A stretch of DNA of 64,000 nucleotides from Lachnospiraceae bacterium NK4A144 (lineage in GTDB: Bacteria; Bacillota; Clostridia; Lachnospirales; Lachnospiraceae). Shown here piece by piece: positions 15,366 through 24,733 of the stretch. Position numbers and translations under genes: made by a program. A model generated the notes under the pieces. That model was not told where the DNA came from, searched no databases, and saw only the letters and a list, made by a program, of their open reading frames with translations. Each line of letters starts with the position of its first letter. The first letter of the stretch is position 1. The stretch spans positions 62,001-126,000 of the forward strand of contig AUJT01000008.1 in the NCBI GenBank assembly GCA_000424365.1, in the 5' to 3' direction.

Positions 15366-15728
15366 ATGCCATGGAACCTTAATTCGGGTAGCCCTATATT
15401 CATCCAGATTATTGATCATCTCCAAAATGATATTGTTTCAGGTTTTTACAAACCCGGGGATAAACTTCCAAGTGTTCGTGAGCTTGCTGCCGAAGCCGGC
15501 GTCAATCCCAACACAATGCAGAAGGCACTCAGTGAATTTGAACTGACAGGACTGGTTCACTCAGAGAGAACCAGCGGACGTTTTATTACGGAGGACCAAA
15601 AATTGATAGAAGAATTAAAGACATCACTTGTACAAACACAGATAAAAGAATTCTTTGAAAACCTGAAGAAACTTGGCTTTACCGAAAATGAGATCCTGCA
15701 GCTTGTCAAAGAACATACGGATAAATAA
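15366..15728 (+). CDS. GntR-family regulator, YtrA subfamily
   Basis: A 120-residue short GntR regulator. The winged helix is clear: PIFIQIIDHLQNDIVSGFYK, PGDKLPSVRELAAEAGVNPN, then TMQKALSEFELTGLVHSERT (residues 9-75). The tail is short and helical, with no effector domain, as in YtrA. It is followed after 19 bases by an ABC ATPase and a permease, the standard YtrA operon layout; such operons usually respond to cell-envelope stress. The inverted repeat at 15316-15341 is its probable operator. Confidence 0.92.
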   Translation: MPWNLNSGSPIFIQIIDHLQNDIVSGFYKPGDKLPSVRELAAEAGVNPNTMQKALSEFELTGLVHSERTSGRFITEDQKLIEELKTSLVQTQIKEFFENLKKLGFTENEILQLVKEHTDK

Positions 15729-15747
15729 TTTTATTAAGGAGCAAAAT

Positions 15748-16446
15748 ATGAGTAATCTGTTAGAAATACAGGGCTTATTCAAAAATTATGATAATATTCA
15801 GGCTCTGAACAACGTAAATCTGTCTATCAGTCCGGGACATATAACAGGTCTTCTGGGACCAAACGGAAGCGGAAAGACAACTCTCATAAAGATAATCTGC
15901 GGTCTTCTGCGTCCATCTTCAGGAACCGTACTTGTGGACGGCAATCCGATCGGTCCCAAGTCAAAGGCGATCATTTCTTATCTTCCTGATAAAACCTACC
16001 TTAGCAACAACATGACTATTTTATCTGTTATCGAGATGTTTAAAGACTTTTACGATGATTTTGACGATAACAGAGCATACGAAATGCTTAATAGTCTCAA
16101 CATCGATCCCAAGCGCAAACTCAAAACTCTTTCTAAAGGTAATAAAGAAAAGGTTCAGCTTATTCTTGTTATGAGCCGCAGAGCCAAGCTCTATATTCTG
16201 GACGAGCCCATTGCCGGTGTTGATCCTGCCGCCAGAGATTATATATTACGGACTATTATCAGTAACTATGATCCATCTGCTTCTATCATCATATCTACAC
16301 ACCTTATCGCAGACATAGAGCCGGTGCTGGATGAAGTTATTTTCTTACAAAACGGAAATGTCAGACTCTATCAGCCTGTTGATGACATAAGAGCAAACTA
16401 TGGCAAATCAGTCGATGAATTTTTCAGGGAGGTATACAGATGTTAG
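15748..16446 (+). CDS. ABC transporter ATP-binding protein of the YtrA-type operon
   Basis: 232 residues from the ATG at 15748, which has AAGGAG upstream. Walker A is GLLGPNGSGKTTLIK. The ABC signature is degenerate, LSKGNKEKVQL. Walker B is LYILDEPIAGVDP and the switch His lies in SIIISTHLIADIE. The degenerate signature and short length are usual for ABC-2-type exporters controlled by YtrA-like regulators. Its end overlaps the permease start by 7 bases. It may extrude antimicrobial peptides or remodel the envelope; no direct evidence is present. Confidence 0.9.
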   Translation: MSNLLEIQGLFKNYDNIQALNNVNLSISPGHITGLLGPNGSGKTTLIKIICGLLRPSSGTVLVDGNPIGPKSKAIISYLPDKTYLSNNMTILSVIEMFKDFYDDFDDNRAYEMLNSLNIDPKRKLKTLSKGNKEKVQLILVMSRRAKLYILDEPIAGVDPAARDYILRTIISNYDPSASIIISTHLIADIEPVLDEVIFLQNGNVRLYQPVDDIRANYGKSVDEFFREVYRC

Positions 16447-17252
16447 GCAAACTTATTAAACATGAATTTAAGAATACATGGATGGCAATGGTTCTTATAT
16501 ATGTCATAACCATCTTCCTTGGGATTTCAGGAGCCATTTTTTTCAGAATCCTAAATTCATACGAAATTTTAACAGAATCATGGCGTGCATTTTTGAACAT
16601 GGCCGGTTTTTTAGGCGCTGTTGCCGCACTGTCAGCACTTAACATGATCGTCATTATATTTCTTGTTGTACACTATTACAAAAATCTGTATTCCTCACAG
16701 GGATATCTATCATTTACACTGCCCGCAACAGCAACAGAAGTAGTTTCTTCCCGAATAATCGTTTCCTGCATATGGATGTTGCTTTTTTATGTATCTGTAT
16801 TTATCAGCATTACATCATCGCTGTTCCTTATGCTCCAACTTCCTGAGTTTTCAAATTTATGTCAAGGTATAAAAGAATTCTTTAATGAGCTAGCACACAG
16901 TTCTTCCTTAGGCTCTTTTGTAGGATTCATTACACTATTAGTTTTTTCAGCTATACTTTCAACATTCGCAAATCTTATGCAGTATTTCTTTTGCATAAGC
17001 ATAGGACAGTTATGGCACAAAAACAAAATTTTAGGCGCAGTAATATGCTATATCGGAACAAGCATCGTTCTTGGAATAATTGTCAACTTCATAAGTTTCG
17101 GAAGCATATTACTAAACTCTTTTAACGATACCGAATCCACAAATTTCATTTATAACTACATAGCAAGGCTTTCCGTGTACTCAATTGTACTCATACTTAT
17201 TTTCTATTTTACATCTATATTTGTTGCAAACGAAAAACTCAATCTTGACTGA
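16440..17252 (+). CDS. ABC-2-type membrane subunit of the YtrA-type operon
   Basis: A 270-residue membrane protein with six predicted spans. It begins MLGKLIKHEFKNTWMAMVLIY, which is typical of ABC-2 exporter subunits that open with a cytosolic amphipathic helix. The later YSSQGYLSFTLPATATEVVSSR segment is a common feature of Lachnospiraceae homologues, where T-L-P-x-T follows the second span. It is the last gene of the operon, with the terminator at 17337-17363 downstream. Its partner ATPase overlaps by 7 bases. Confidence 0.8.
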   Translation: MLGKLIKHEFKNTWMAMVLIYVITIFLGISGAIFFRILNSYEILTESWRAFLNMAGFLGAVAALSALNMIVIIFLVVHYYKNLYSSQGYLSFTLPATATEVVSSRIIVSCIWMLLFYVSVFISITSSLFLMLQLPEFSNLCQGIKEFFNELAHSSSLGSFVGFITLLVFSAILSTFANLMQYFFCISIGQLWHKNKILGAVICYIGTSIVLGIIVNFISFGSILLNSFNDTESTNFIYNYIARLSVYSIVLILIFYFTSIFVANEKLNLD

Positions 17253-17292
17253 TCATGAACAAAGAAATTCCCTCATCCGGTCTAACCATAGC

Positions 17293-17334
17293 AAAGAATC
17301 CGTTTTTAGGAATTCCAACGTAATTTCCTATAAG
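17293..17334 (+). repeat. Repeat C, short deletion derivative
   Basis: Begins AAAGAATCCG and ends AATTCCAACGTAATTTCCT then ATAAG. These match the two outer parts of the hairpin cluster at 36171-36303 with the middle missing. It lies just before the operon terminator. Confidence 0.5.
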
Positions 17335-17336
17335 TC

Positions 17337-17363
17337 AAAAAGAGCCCTTTGCGGGCTCTTTTT
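17337..17363 (+). terminator. Rho-independent terminator
   Basis: AAAAAGAGCCC and GGGCTCTTTTT pair around a short TTTGC loop, ending in a T-run. It closes the GntR/ABC operon and could also stop queA transcripts from the other strand. Confidence 0.9.
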
Positions 17364-17393
17364 ATAATTATGTTACATTTGCAACATCCTGAT

Positions 17394-18437
17394 TCACTTT
17401 ATGAACATTGCATCGCCAAATGAGAAAAATCTATATCTCTCCTTTACAGCTTCTTTATATGCTGCCATTACATGATCACGTCCTGCGAGAGCTGATACAA
17501 GCATGATAAGAGTTGACTCCGGCAGGTGGAAGTTTGTAATAAGTCCGTCAAGGACTTTGAACTTATATCCCGGATAGATAAAGATATCTGTATTACTTCC
17601 TGCTGTTGGCTGTACTACACCATTCTCATCCGCTGCAGACTCGATAGTACGGCAACTTGTAGTTCCGACACAGATAATTCGACCTGAACCGGATTTCTTC
17701 ACTTCATTGATCGTATCAGCTGCAGACTTGGTAACCATATAGTACTCAGTGTGCATATGATGATTCAGCACGTTTTCTTCCTTAACAGGACGGAAAGTTC
17801 CGAGTCCTACGTGAAGCGTCACATAGACGATCTTTACACCCATGTCCTCGATTTCCTGCAAAAGTTCTTTTGTGAAGTGAAGTCCTGCCGTAGGAGCCGC
17901 TGCCGAACCGTCAAACTTTGCATACACAGTGTTGTAGCGGTCTCTCTCTTTAAGTTTATGAGTTATATAAGGAGGCAAAGGCATCTCTCCGAGCTTATCC
18001 AGAATCTCTTCAAAAATTCCGTCATACTCAAAGTGAACGAGTCGATCACCCTCATCCACGATGTCGATGATCTCCGCTTTCAGAAGTCCGTCACCAAATA
18101 CTACGCGGGCACCTTTTCTGAGTTTCTTTCCGGGACGCACGATAGTCTCCCATATATCATTCTCTTTTCTCTTAAGGAGAAGGATTTCTACCGCTGCCCC
18201 AGTGTCTTCCTTTACACCAAGGAGGCGTGCCGGTATAACACGGGTGTTATTTAGCACAAGGCAGTCTCCTGCTCTTAAATAACCCTTGATATCGTGGAAG
18301 ATCTTGTGTTCAAAAGCACCTGTATTCTTATCCATAACAAGCAATCTGGACTGATCTCTGTTCTCCAGCGGGTCCTGCGCAATCAATTCTTCCGGCAGAT
18401 CATACCAAAAATCTTTTTTTAATAATTCTTCACTCAT
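17394..18437 (-). CDS. queA: S-adenosylmethionine:tRNA ribosyltransferase-isomerase
   Basis: 347 residues, the normal size. It transfers and isomerises the ribosyl group of SAM onto 7-aminomethyl-7-deazaguanine in tRNA, making epoxyqueuosine. Diagnostic segments are [61 protein letters not shown] and [22 protein letters not shown] lies 9 bases before the ATG. The tgt gene, which acts upstream in the same queuosine pathway, is encoded at 33818-34951. It is probably monocistronic, downstream of ade but separated from it by a terminator. Confidence 0.97.
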   Translation of the reverse strand: MSEELLKKDFWYDLPEELIAQDPLENRDQSRLLVMDKNTGAFEHKIFHDIKGYLRAGDCLVLNNTRVIPARLLGVKEDTGAAVEILLLKRKENDIWETIVRPGKKLRKGARVVFGDGLLKAEIIDIVDEGDRLVHFEYDGIFEEILDKLGEMPLPPYITHKLKERDRYNTVYAKFDGSAAAPTAGLHFTKELLQEIEDMGVKIVYVTLHVGLGTFRPVKEENVLNHHMHTEYYMVTKSAADTINEVKKSGSGRIICVGTTSCRTIESAADENGVVQPTAGSNTDIFIYPGYKFKVLDGLITNFHLPESTLIMLVSALAGRDHVMAAYKEAVKERYRFFSFGDAMFIK

Positions 18438-18495
18438 TATATAAACTCCAACTTCTTTTATATAAACCCATCCAATAACCTTAGCGATATATACA

Positions 18496-18524
18496 CAAAG
18501 AAACCCGACCTTCGTCGGGCTTCT
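18496..18524 (-). terminator. Terminator of adenine deaminase gene
   Basis: On the minus strand GCCCGAC and GTCGGGT form a tight stem with a GAAG loop, followed by TTTCTTTG. It separates ade from queA. Confidence 0.75.
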
Positions 18525-18578
18525 CTATTCTAGAAATATGTATCTCATTTGTCAACCGTACATAAAGCATTTACAGCT

Positions 18579-20381
18579 CTACCCTAAAAAAAGATCTACA
18601 AACCGGAAGTTCCTACAGTCGACAAGTCCCCGGTTGGTAAGTCTGAGTTCGGGTAAGCATGCCAGTGCAGCCAGTGCCATGGTCATATAAGGAGAATTTA
18701 TCACGCATCCCATGTCCTTCCATGCGGCATCAAGCTTACTGATAAGTGCAGCCATCTCCTCAACCGGAAGATCATTCATGAGACCGGCGATCGGTAACGG
18801 AACAAGTGCCAATACTTTGCCGTCTGCTGCCGCGCACATTCCGCCTCCGCACTCTATCAGAGTATTTGCAGCGAGAGCCATATCCTCATCGTTTGTTCCG
18901 GCTACGAGCAGGTTATGCGCATCATGAGCAACTGTCTGTGCCATAGCCCCCTTCTTGAATCCGAATCCTTTTATAAATCCTACTCCTTTGGTGCCAGTCT
19001 CATTATGCCTCTCAAAAACTGCCATCTTCATGACATCCTGTGCCGGATCAGCTAATACACGACCATCCTTAACCGCAAGATCAAGTACCCTCTCATAGTT
19101 ACTTACACGGTTGGGAATTATCTCAATAACGCGTGTTTTTACGCTTTCCTCTGCCCCTTCCGGTGCAGCTATCATGAAACTGTCTGACGTGATAGTCTCA
19201 CCTACGTGCATCGTATTATATACTGAAGCCGGAAATTCAGACTTGCCGTAATCAACTGTCATCTTTCCGTTCTCAGCTACAACATCTCCGTCAATAATAG
19301 TACGTGTGATACGGATATCTCTTAGATCATCAAAGAATACTATATCAGCACACTTACCCGGAGCGATACTTCCCATCTCATGTTCCATTCGCAGGCATGA
19401 AGCAGGATTAATAGTGACATACTGTATAGCTTTGATCGGATCAAGTCCCAGCTTAATAGCGCATCGAACAATATGATCAAGATGGCCATGAGATATCAAC
19501 GTATCAGGATGTGTATCATCTGAGACCAGACAAGCATAACGGTCATCTATTTTATTGTCTAAAACTGCGCTGATTATTACGGGCATATCCTGCCATGCAC
19601 TTCCGAAACGTATCAACGCATACATTCCGCGGCGCATCTTCTCAAGGACGTCCTCGGCTCTGGTGGACTCGTGACAACACCTGACTCCTGATGCTATATA
19701 AGCATTTAGCCCCGCTCCCGTCTCAGGGATCGAATAATGACCTGTGACCACCTGATCAGCTTTCAGCGTCTCGGCAATCTCTCCATGAACATTGGGATCT
19801 GTGCCGATCACTCCCGGAAAATTCATCATCTCTCCGAGCCCCATGACTCCGTCCCAGGTCATCATCTCACGTACATCCTCTGGACCGATATGAGAGCCGG
19901 TGTCTTCGAAACCTGTTACCGCAGGTACGCAGGAAGGGACATTAGCCATCGACTTTAGTGGCGTCTTCTTCCCATCGTCTATCATGGCTTTTACCCCCTC
20001 TGGTCCGCATACATTGCATATCTCATGCGGATCCATAAAGATTCCTGTGGTACCGTGAGGAACTACTGCTCGTCCATATTCTCTTACACTTATCATAGAT
20101 GATTCCACATGGATATGAGCATCTATGAAACCGGGAGCTATATACTGACCGGCGGCATCAATCACCTTCGTATCCTCTCCAATACAATGAGATGCATCAC
20201 CGACAAGAGCTATCCTTCCTTCGGCAATTGCTACATCCATTCCCTCCTGTACCTCAGCGGTGCATACATTAACGAGTTTTGCATTTCTGATAACGAGTTC
20301 AGCTTTTTCAACCCCTGTCGCTACTTTTGCCAGTGTTGCTGTCACTTCAAAGAGTGGCTTTTTACAAAACTTGTTAAGCAT
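18579..20381 (-). CDS. ade: Adenine deaminase
   Basis: A 600-residue amidohydrolase that converts adenine to hypoxanthine for purine salvage. The metal site is APGFIDAHIHVESSM near residue 90, with further ligands in VSDDTHPD and the NPASCLRMEHEMGSIAPGKC region. The C-terminal adenine-deaminase domain has VAHDAHNLLVAGTNDEDMAL and the ECGGGMC motif. Length and domain order match the bacterial Ade family. The ATG overlaps the upstream PRD-containing reading frame by 8 bases, so translation may be coupled to that gene remnant. Confidence 0.96.
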   Translation of the reverse strand: MLNKFCKKPLFEVTATLAKVATGVEKAELVIRNAKLVNVCTAEVQEGMDVAIAEGRIALVGDASHCIGEDTKVIDAAGQYIAPGFIDAHIHVESSMISVREYGRAVVPHGTTGIFMDPHEICNVCGPEGVKAMIDDGKKTPLKSMANVPSCVPAVTGFEDTGSHIGPEDVREMMTWDGVMGLGEMMNFPGVIGTDPNVHGEIAETLKADQVVTGHYSIPETGAGLNAYIASGVRCCHESTRAEDVLEKMRRGMYALIRFGSAWQDMPVIISAVLDNKIDDRYACLVSDDTHPDTLISHGHLDHIVRCAIKLGLDPIKAIQYVTINPASCLRMEHEMGSIAPGKCADIVFFDDLRDIRITRTIIDGDVVAENGKMTVDYGKSEFPASVYNTMHVGETITSDSFMIAAPEGAEESVKTRVIEIIPNRVSNYERVLDLAVKDGRVLADPAQDVMKMAVFERHNETGTKGVGFIKGFGFKKGAMAQTVAHDAHNLLVAGTNDEDMALAANTLIECGGGMCAAADGKVLALVPLPIAGLMNDLPVEEMAALISKLDAAWKDMGCVINSPYMTMALAALACLPELRLTNRGLVDCRNFRFVDLFLG

Positions 20382-20799
20382 TGTTTGTCTCCTCCCTTGT
20401 CTCTTCTACTCTATGTATTTGTATTATTAGATATAGTACTTCCTGCTTTGTAAGTTCCAGTGAAAACTTAGACTTTACGAAACTGTTTATCCTTTCTGTG
20501 CAGGACAGATATTGTGGATATGCTGTTGTGATCTCATTATACAAAAAATCCTGTCCTTCGTCGCGTACAAGAGAGCCTTTTATGAGCCTTTCAGCTAAAA
20601 ATTTTACATGTGTATATAACCCTGCATAAGATGTATTTTCTCTGTTTGTGAGACCGCCTCTGTCGTATCGTATGATGTCCATGATGCTCCGTGCAGTATC
20701 CATCACCGACTGCTCATAGCTTTCATTCTGATTTTCGGACTGCCCACTTATAAAATGAAATGCGATATACCCGATCTCACCCTTTGGGATCTCGCAACC
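20374..20799 (-). pseudogene. Truncated BglG/LicT-type antiterminator: end of PRD1 plus PRD2
   Basis: From 20799 the frame reads CEIPKGEIGYIAFHFISGQ, the end of a PTS-regulation domain (PRD1). It then enters a nearly complete PRD2, with YAGLYTHVKFLAERLIKG and LTKQEVLYLIIQIHRVEE. The RNA-binding domain and most of PRD1 are missing, and an in-frame stop lies at 20800-20802. The only usual internal start is a GTG at 20704-20706, which would yield 110 residues of PRD2. The break lies 40 bases from a perfect 62-bp palindrome. It overlaps the ade start by 8 bases, so the remnant may still be translated as a leader for ade. Alternatively it is a PRD-only regulator. Confidence 0.75.
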
Positions 20800-20800
20800 T

Positions 20801-20832
20801 CAAAATAGCTTGCATCCACTTCAGACGCAAGC
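20801..20832 (-). terminator. Possible terminator downstream of the lipoprotein gene
   Basis: On the minus strand GCTTGC (20827-20832) and GCAAGC (20808-20813) form a stem, followed by TATTTTG. The stem is short and the T-run weak. Confidence 0.45.
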
Positions 20833-20837
20833 CTAAT

Positions 20838-20899
20838 AATGACCCAAGGGGACGGGGGTGGTGGTCCATGGACCACCACCCCCGTCCCCTTGGGTCATT
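20838..20899. repeat. Repeat D copy 1: perfect 62-bp palindrome
   Basis: Both 31-base arms are exact complements with no loop. The outer part is AATGACCCAAGGGGACGGGG and the centre is GGTCCATGGACC. A related palindrome is at 60143-60200. The TGA stop of the lipoprotein gene (20895-20897) lies in its outer arm. Confidence 0.85.
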
Positions 20900-22046
20900 C
20901 TCCAAATATATCTTTGTATATAGTATTGTACTTATCCTCAGATATTTCCTCATCATTATAATAATATATGCGATTTCCATCCTCCTCTTCATTCCAATAT
21001 AAATTCATCGAATCCTCTATTTGAAGATCTCCATTATACTTATAGAGCTGATACGTACTACGTCCTTCATGTGAGGTATCCTGATACACAACCCATGTAG
21101 CGTTGTTATATGTTATGTATCTGGCAAAAGCAGCAGTCCCTTCTCCATCTGCAAACATAGTTACTTTTCCGTCTTTGCAGTCGAAACACATGATTCCATA
21201 CATTGTTTCGATTATATACTCTAATTCTCCATCGTTATCTACATCATACGGTTCGATAACTTTCTGGTAGTCATTCATGTCATCTTCAGACCAACCCCAG
21301 TCTCTGGTATCAATATATCCGGTCTTACCATCAATATCTGCAAACTCCGCTTGTACTTCACCCTTGCAGAATGCTTCAAACAGTTCCTGCGGACTCATTG
21401 CATTTAACTCTTCCTGAGTATACTTTGCTTCAAAAGGCTCATTCTCACCGTTAATATCCTCTGTTACATCTTCTAATAAACCATCTTTTAGCATGTACAT
21501 ATAGCAAAACGGACTCTTATCAAAAGTATTATAACCGCTAAGGTAAAAGCATTTCCCACCATCAATATCTTTAAATTCTTCTTCCGTATAGTATGTAATA
21601 TTGGGATCATACCATCCAAATAGCTGCTCTACCTCCAGGTTTTCATTAACGAACCAGACTGTCGAAGAATACCAGCGGGTATCATCTTCGTCATCTTGAT
21701 GTCCGCGCAGCACAAAAGCTTCATCGTTTCCATCATCATCAAAATCTACACGATACGATGCAAACTCTCCTTCTTTCATTACATCAAGCTCTTTTGCATA
21801 TTCATATACGGCATCCGTGAATTCATTTTCACCTTTTTCCAGATTGACAATGTCCTGCATCTCTTCTGTAGAATCTTCCGTTTTTTCTGTAAATCTTTCA
21901 GTATCTTCCGTATTTTCATTTTGTTCTTCACTTACAGTTTCTTTTAAATCATTTGTCTCTGCAGTTTTTTTGTTTTCACCACAGCCATATAATGCAAATG
22001 CCGTACAAGCACTTATAAGTGCTAACAATATTATCCTCTTTTTCAC
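20895..22046 (-). CDS. Asp-rich secreted lipoprotein of unknown function
   Basis: I chose the GTG at 22044-22046, preceded by AGGAG. A TTG start at 22070 is also open but has poor spacing. The 383-residue protein begins MKKRIILLALISACTAFALYGCGE, a lipoprotein signal with the lipid-anchored Cys in LYGCGE. A low-complexity Glu/Thr linker follows. The exported part has two calcium-binding-like Asp loops, DFDDDGNDEAFVLRG and YDVDNDGELEYIIE, similar to VCBS/FG-GAP-type repeats. The C-terminus is acidic. Its stop codon is formed inside the palindrome at 20838-20899, so the original C-terminus may have been changed. No function is recognisable. Confidence 0.7.
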   Translation of the reverse strand: MKKRIILLALISACTAFALYGCGENKKTAETNDLKETVSEEQNENTEDTERFTEKTEDSTEEMQDIVNLEKGENEFTDAVYEYAKELDVMKEGEFASYRVDFDDDGNDEAFVLRGHQDDEDDTRWYSSTVWFVNENLEVEQLFGWYDPNITYYTEEEFKDIDGGKCFYLSGYNTFDKSPFCYMYMLKDGLLEDVTEDINGENEPFEAKYTQEELNAMSPQELFEAFCKGEVQAEFADIDGKTGYIDTRDWGWSEDDMNDYQKVIEPYDVDNDGELEYIIETMYGIMCFDCKDGKVTMFADGEGTAAFARYITYNNATWVVYQDTSHEGRSTYQLYKYNGDLQIEDSMNLYWNEEEDGNRIYYYNDEEISEDKYNTIYKDIFGE

Positions 22047-22165
22047 TAAACTGATACTCCTATCTTTCAATCCTTCCTACTTCCTGTACAGTCCTTTTTA
22101 TCAGCACAGTATGCCGCTAAAATTATGAATCTCATGCTGTATTATTTGTGCTGTGAGTTTTAAAT

Positions 22166-22212
22166 CACCGAAAAAGCCGCTGTCTCCCAAAGTGAAGATG
22201 CAACGGCTTTTC
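22166..22212 (-). terminator. Terminator of pheST operon
   Basis: On the minus strand AAAAGCCG (22204-22211) pairs with CGGCTTTTT (22171-22179) around a long loop, ending in T-rich sequence directly after pheT. Confidence 0.7.
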
Positions 22213-22233
22213 TAGCTGTTTATTTATTACGTA

Positions 22234-24669
22234 TTATGATCTGAGCTCGATTCCGAGTCCGTTAAGACCGTTAAGAATCTTCTTCATCGCGGAGTTAACC
22301 TCATCATCAGAAAGTGTCTTCTCAAGGTTTCTGAAGGTCAGTGTGTATGCTACTGACTTGAAGCCTGCCTTGATCTGATCGCCCTCATAGATATCAAAGA
22401 GCTTCATGCTCTCCAGGATCTTTCCACCTCTCTGACGAAGGATATCATCGATCTGACCTACGAGTACTTCCTTCGGCACTACCATAGAGATATCACGGGT
22501 AACTGCCGGGAACTTTGCGATTCCGGTGAACTTACGGTCAAAGGTTGCACGCTTAACGATTTCAGGAAGGTCAAGAACTGCAACGTATACTCTGCTGCCG
22601 ATAGAATAATTATCAGCAACTACAGGATGAACCTCACCCATGAAACCGATAACCTGTCCATCATAGACGATATTTGCCTGACGACCCGGATGCAGGAATG
22701 TCTTTCCACTCTTCGGATCATAGGACGGAGTCTGCTTCATTCCAACCTTGCCGAGGAACTCCTCTACTACACCCTTAAGTGTATAGAAATCTCCCTCACC
22801 GTAAGAACCAAGAGTCAGCTGTGTACGCTCATCCGGATAGTCATTAAGAGGAAGTGCCTTCGGCAGATAGATGTTTCCGATCTCGTAGAGCTTTACATCC
22901 TTATTTCTGCGGTTGTAGTTTGTTGCAAGGCTTGTAAGCATACCATTGAGTGTCAGCGTTCTCATGATAGAGAAGTCCTCTCCCAGAGGATTGCTGATAG
23001 CGATAGCCTGTCTCTCCGTAGCGTCAGCCGGCAGCATGAGCTTATCAAATACCTTCGGACTCTCAAAGGAATATGCCATTGCTCCTGAGTAGCCTGCAAA
23101 CTCAGCAACATTACGCGCAACATCCTCTACACGCATCTTGAAAGTCTTTTTTCCGCTGTTTGCGCTGGATGCAGGGAGAGTTGTCGGGATATTCTCATAA
23201 CCAAAGAATCTAGCAACCTCCTCACTGGAATCAGCAAATCCCAGAAGATCCTGACGGAATGTCGGGCATACGAGGTCACCTGTGTTCTCGTCATACTCAA
23301 CTTCAAGTCTGCTAAAGTACTCAAGCATATCTTCTTTAGAAATATCTGTGCCAAGGTACTGATTGATACGCTCAGGCTCAAACTTAATGCGTACTTTCTC
23401 AGGAAGCTCTGTATGAACGTCAACTACACCCTTAAGAACTGTACCGCAATTAAGATCCTCGACAAGTGTACATGCACGGTTCATGGCATCGAGTGCATTA
23501 TGGGGATCGAGACCCTTTTCAAAGATACCGGAAGCATCTGTACGAAGTCCTACACGCTTAGAAGACTTACGGATATTCGGGCCGTTAAATGTAGCAGCCT
23601 CGAAAAGAATATCAGTAACATTTTCGGTGATCATGGAATTTTCTCCGCCCATGATACCTGCGATACCGATTTCCTTCTCGCCATCACAGATCATCAGTAC
23701 ATCATGATCCAGATTTCTTTCCTGTCCGTCAAGAGTAGTGAACTTCTCACCATCCTTAGCACGACGAACTACGATCTTTCCGCCCGCGATAGTAGAAAGG
23801 TCATAAGCGTGCATAGGCTGACCGTACTCCATCATTACAAAGTTTGTGATATCTACGATATTGTTGATAGGACGGATACCTGCTGCGCGGAGGCACTTCT
23901 TCATCCACTCCGGTGACTCACCGATCTTTACGTTCTTTACAACACGTCCTGTATAACGTCTGCAAAGGTCAGTGTCCTCTACTTCTACGCTGATGTAGTC
24001 AGAAGAGCTCTCTGATGCGTTTGCACCTGTCTCACGAACGCACGGATAAACAAACTTTTTATTGAATGTAGCTGCTGCCTCACGTGCGATACCCATTACT
24101 GCATAACAGTCAACACGGTTTGAAGTGATCTCATACTCAAAGATAGTATCGTGAAGACCCATGAGCTCGATGGCATCACTTCCCGGAACTGCGTCATCGG
24201 AAAGGAAATAAAGTCCGCTCTCCGGAGCATCCGGAAATACCTCTCTGGAAGAACCAAGTTCCTCAACAGAGCACATCATGCCAAAGCTGTCCACGCCGCG
24301 GAGTTTTCCTGCCTTGATCTCGATACCGTCTTCCGGAAGCGCACCGCCATCATGACCGCCTGCTACCTTTCCGCCATCAAGAACTACGATGACCTTCTGT
24401 CCCTTATCGCCAACATGTACATTCGGTGCACCTGTAACGATCTGAACTGTCTCAGATCCTACATTTACCTGACACACAACGAGCTTTTCTGCATCAGGAT
24501 GCTTCTCTACGGAAAGTATCTCACCAACTACGATCTTGGAGAGATTCTTATCAAGTTTCTCAAAACCCTCAACCTTTGTTCCAGTGAGGGTCATTCTATC
24601 TGTATATTCCTGATCTGTACATTCCAGATCCGGAACATACCTCTTGATCCAATTTAATGATGTATTCAT
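22234..24669 (-). CDS. pheT: Phenylalanine-tRNA ligase beta subunit
   Basis: 811 residues, full length for the bacterial beta subunit of the alpha2-beta2 enzyme that charges tRNA-Phe. Domains in order: the N-terminal tRNA-binding EMAP-like domain (VGEILSVEKHPDAEKLVVCQ, residues 47-66); the B3/B4 editing region with RPINNIVDITNFVMMEYGQP; B5; the catalytic-like core with NPLGEDFSIMRTLTLNGML; and a C-terminal ferredoxin-like anticodon-binding domain starting around KFPAVTRDISMVVP. It follows pheS by 64 bases and shares its T-box control. Confidence 0.98.
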   Translation of the reverse strand: MNTSLNWIKRYVPDLECTDQEYTDRMTLTGTKVEGFEKLDKNLSKIVVGEILSVEKHPDAEKLVVCQVNVGSETVQIVTGAPNVHVGDKGQKVIVVLDGGKVAGGHDGGALPEDGIEIKAGKLRGVDSFGMMCSVEELGSSREVFPDAPESGLYFLSDDAVPGSDAIELMGLHDTIFEYEITSNRVDCYAVMGIAREAAATFNKKFVYPCVRETGANASESSSDYISVEVEDTDLCRRYTGRVVKNVKIGESPEWMKKCLRAAGIRPINNIVDITNFVMMEYGQPMHAYDLSTIAGGKIVVRRAKDGEKFTTLDGQERNLDHDVLMICDGEKEIGIAGIMGGENSMITENVTDILFEAATFNGPNIRKSSKRVGLRTDASGIFEKGLDPHNALDAMNRACTLVEDLNCGTVLKGVVDVHTELPEKVRIKFEPERINQYLGTDISKEDMLEYFSRLEVEYDENTGDLVCPTFRQDLLGFADSSEEVARFFGYENIPTTLPASSANSGKKTFKMRVEDVARNVAEFAGYSGAMAYSFESPKVFDKLMLPADATERQAIAISNPLGEDFSIMRTLTLNGMLTSLATNYNRRNKDVKLYEIGNIYLPKALPLNDYPDERTQLTLGSYGEGDFYTLKGVVEEFLGKVGMKQTPSYDPKSGKTFLHPGRQANIVYDGQVIGFMGEVHPVVADNYSIGSRVYVAVLDLPEIVKRATFDRKFTGIAKFPAVTRDISMVVPKEVLVGQIDDILRQRGGKILESMKLFDIYEGDQIKAGFKSVAYTLTFRNLEKTLSDDEVNSAMKKILNGLNGLGIELRS

Positions 24670-24733
24670 CTCAGTCTATATCTCCTCTATAAACACTGGT
24701 TTATATCTGAAAAATTTTCACTAATCCGCCTTA

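Noticed and set aside
20777-20992. Open frame reading through the 62-bp palindrome on both strands
   Set aside because: It exists only because the palindrome lacks stops; there is no ribosome site and the sequence is repeat-derived.
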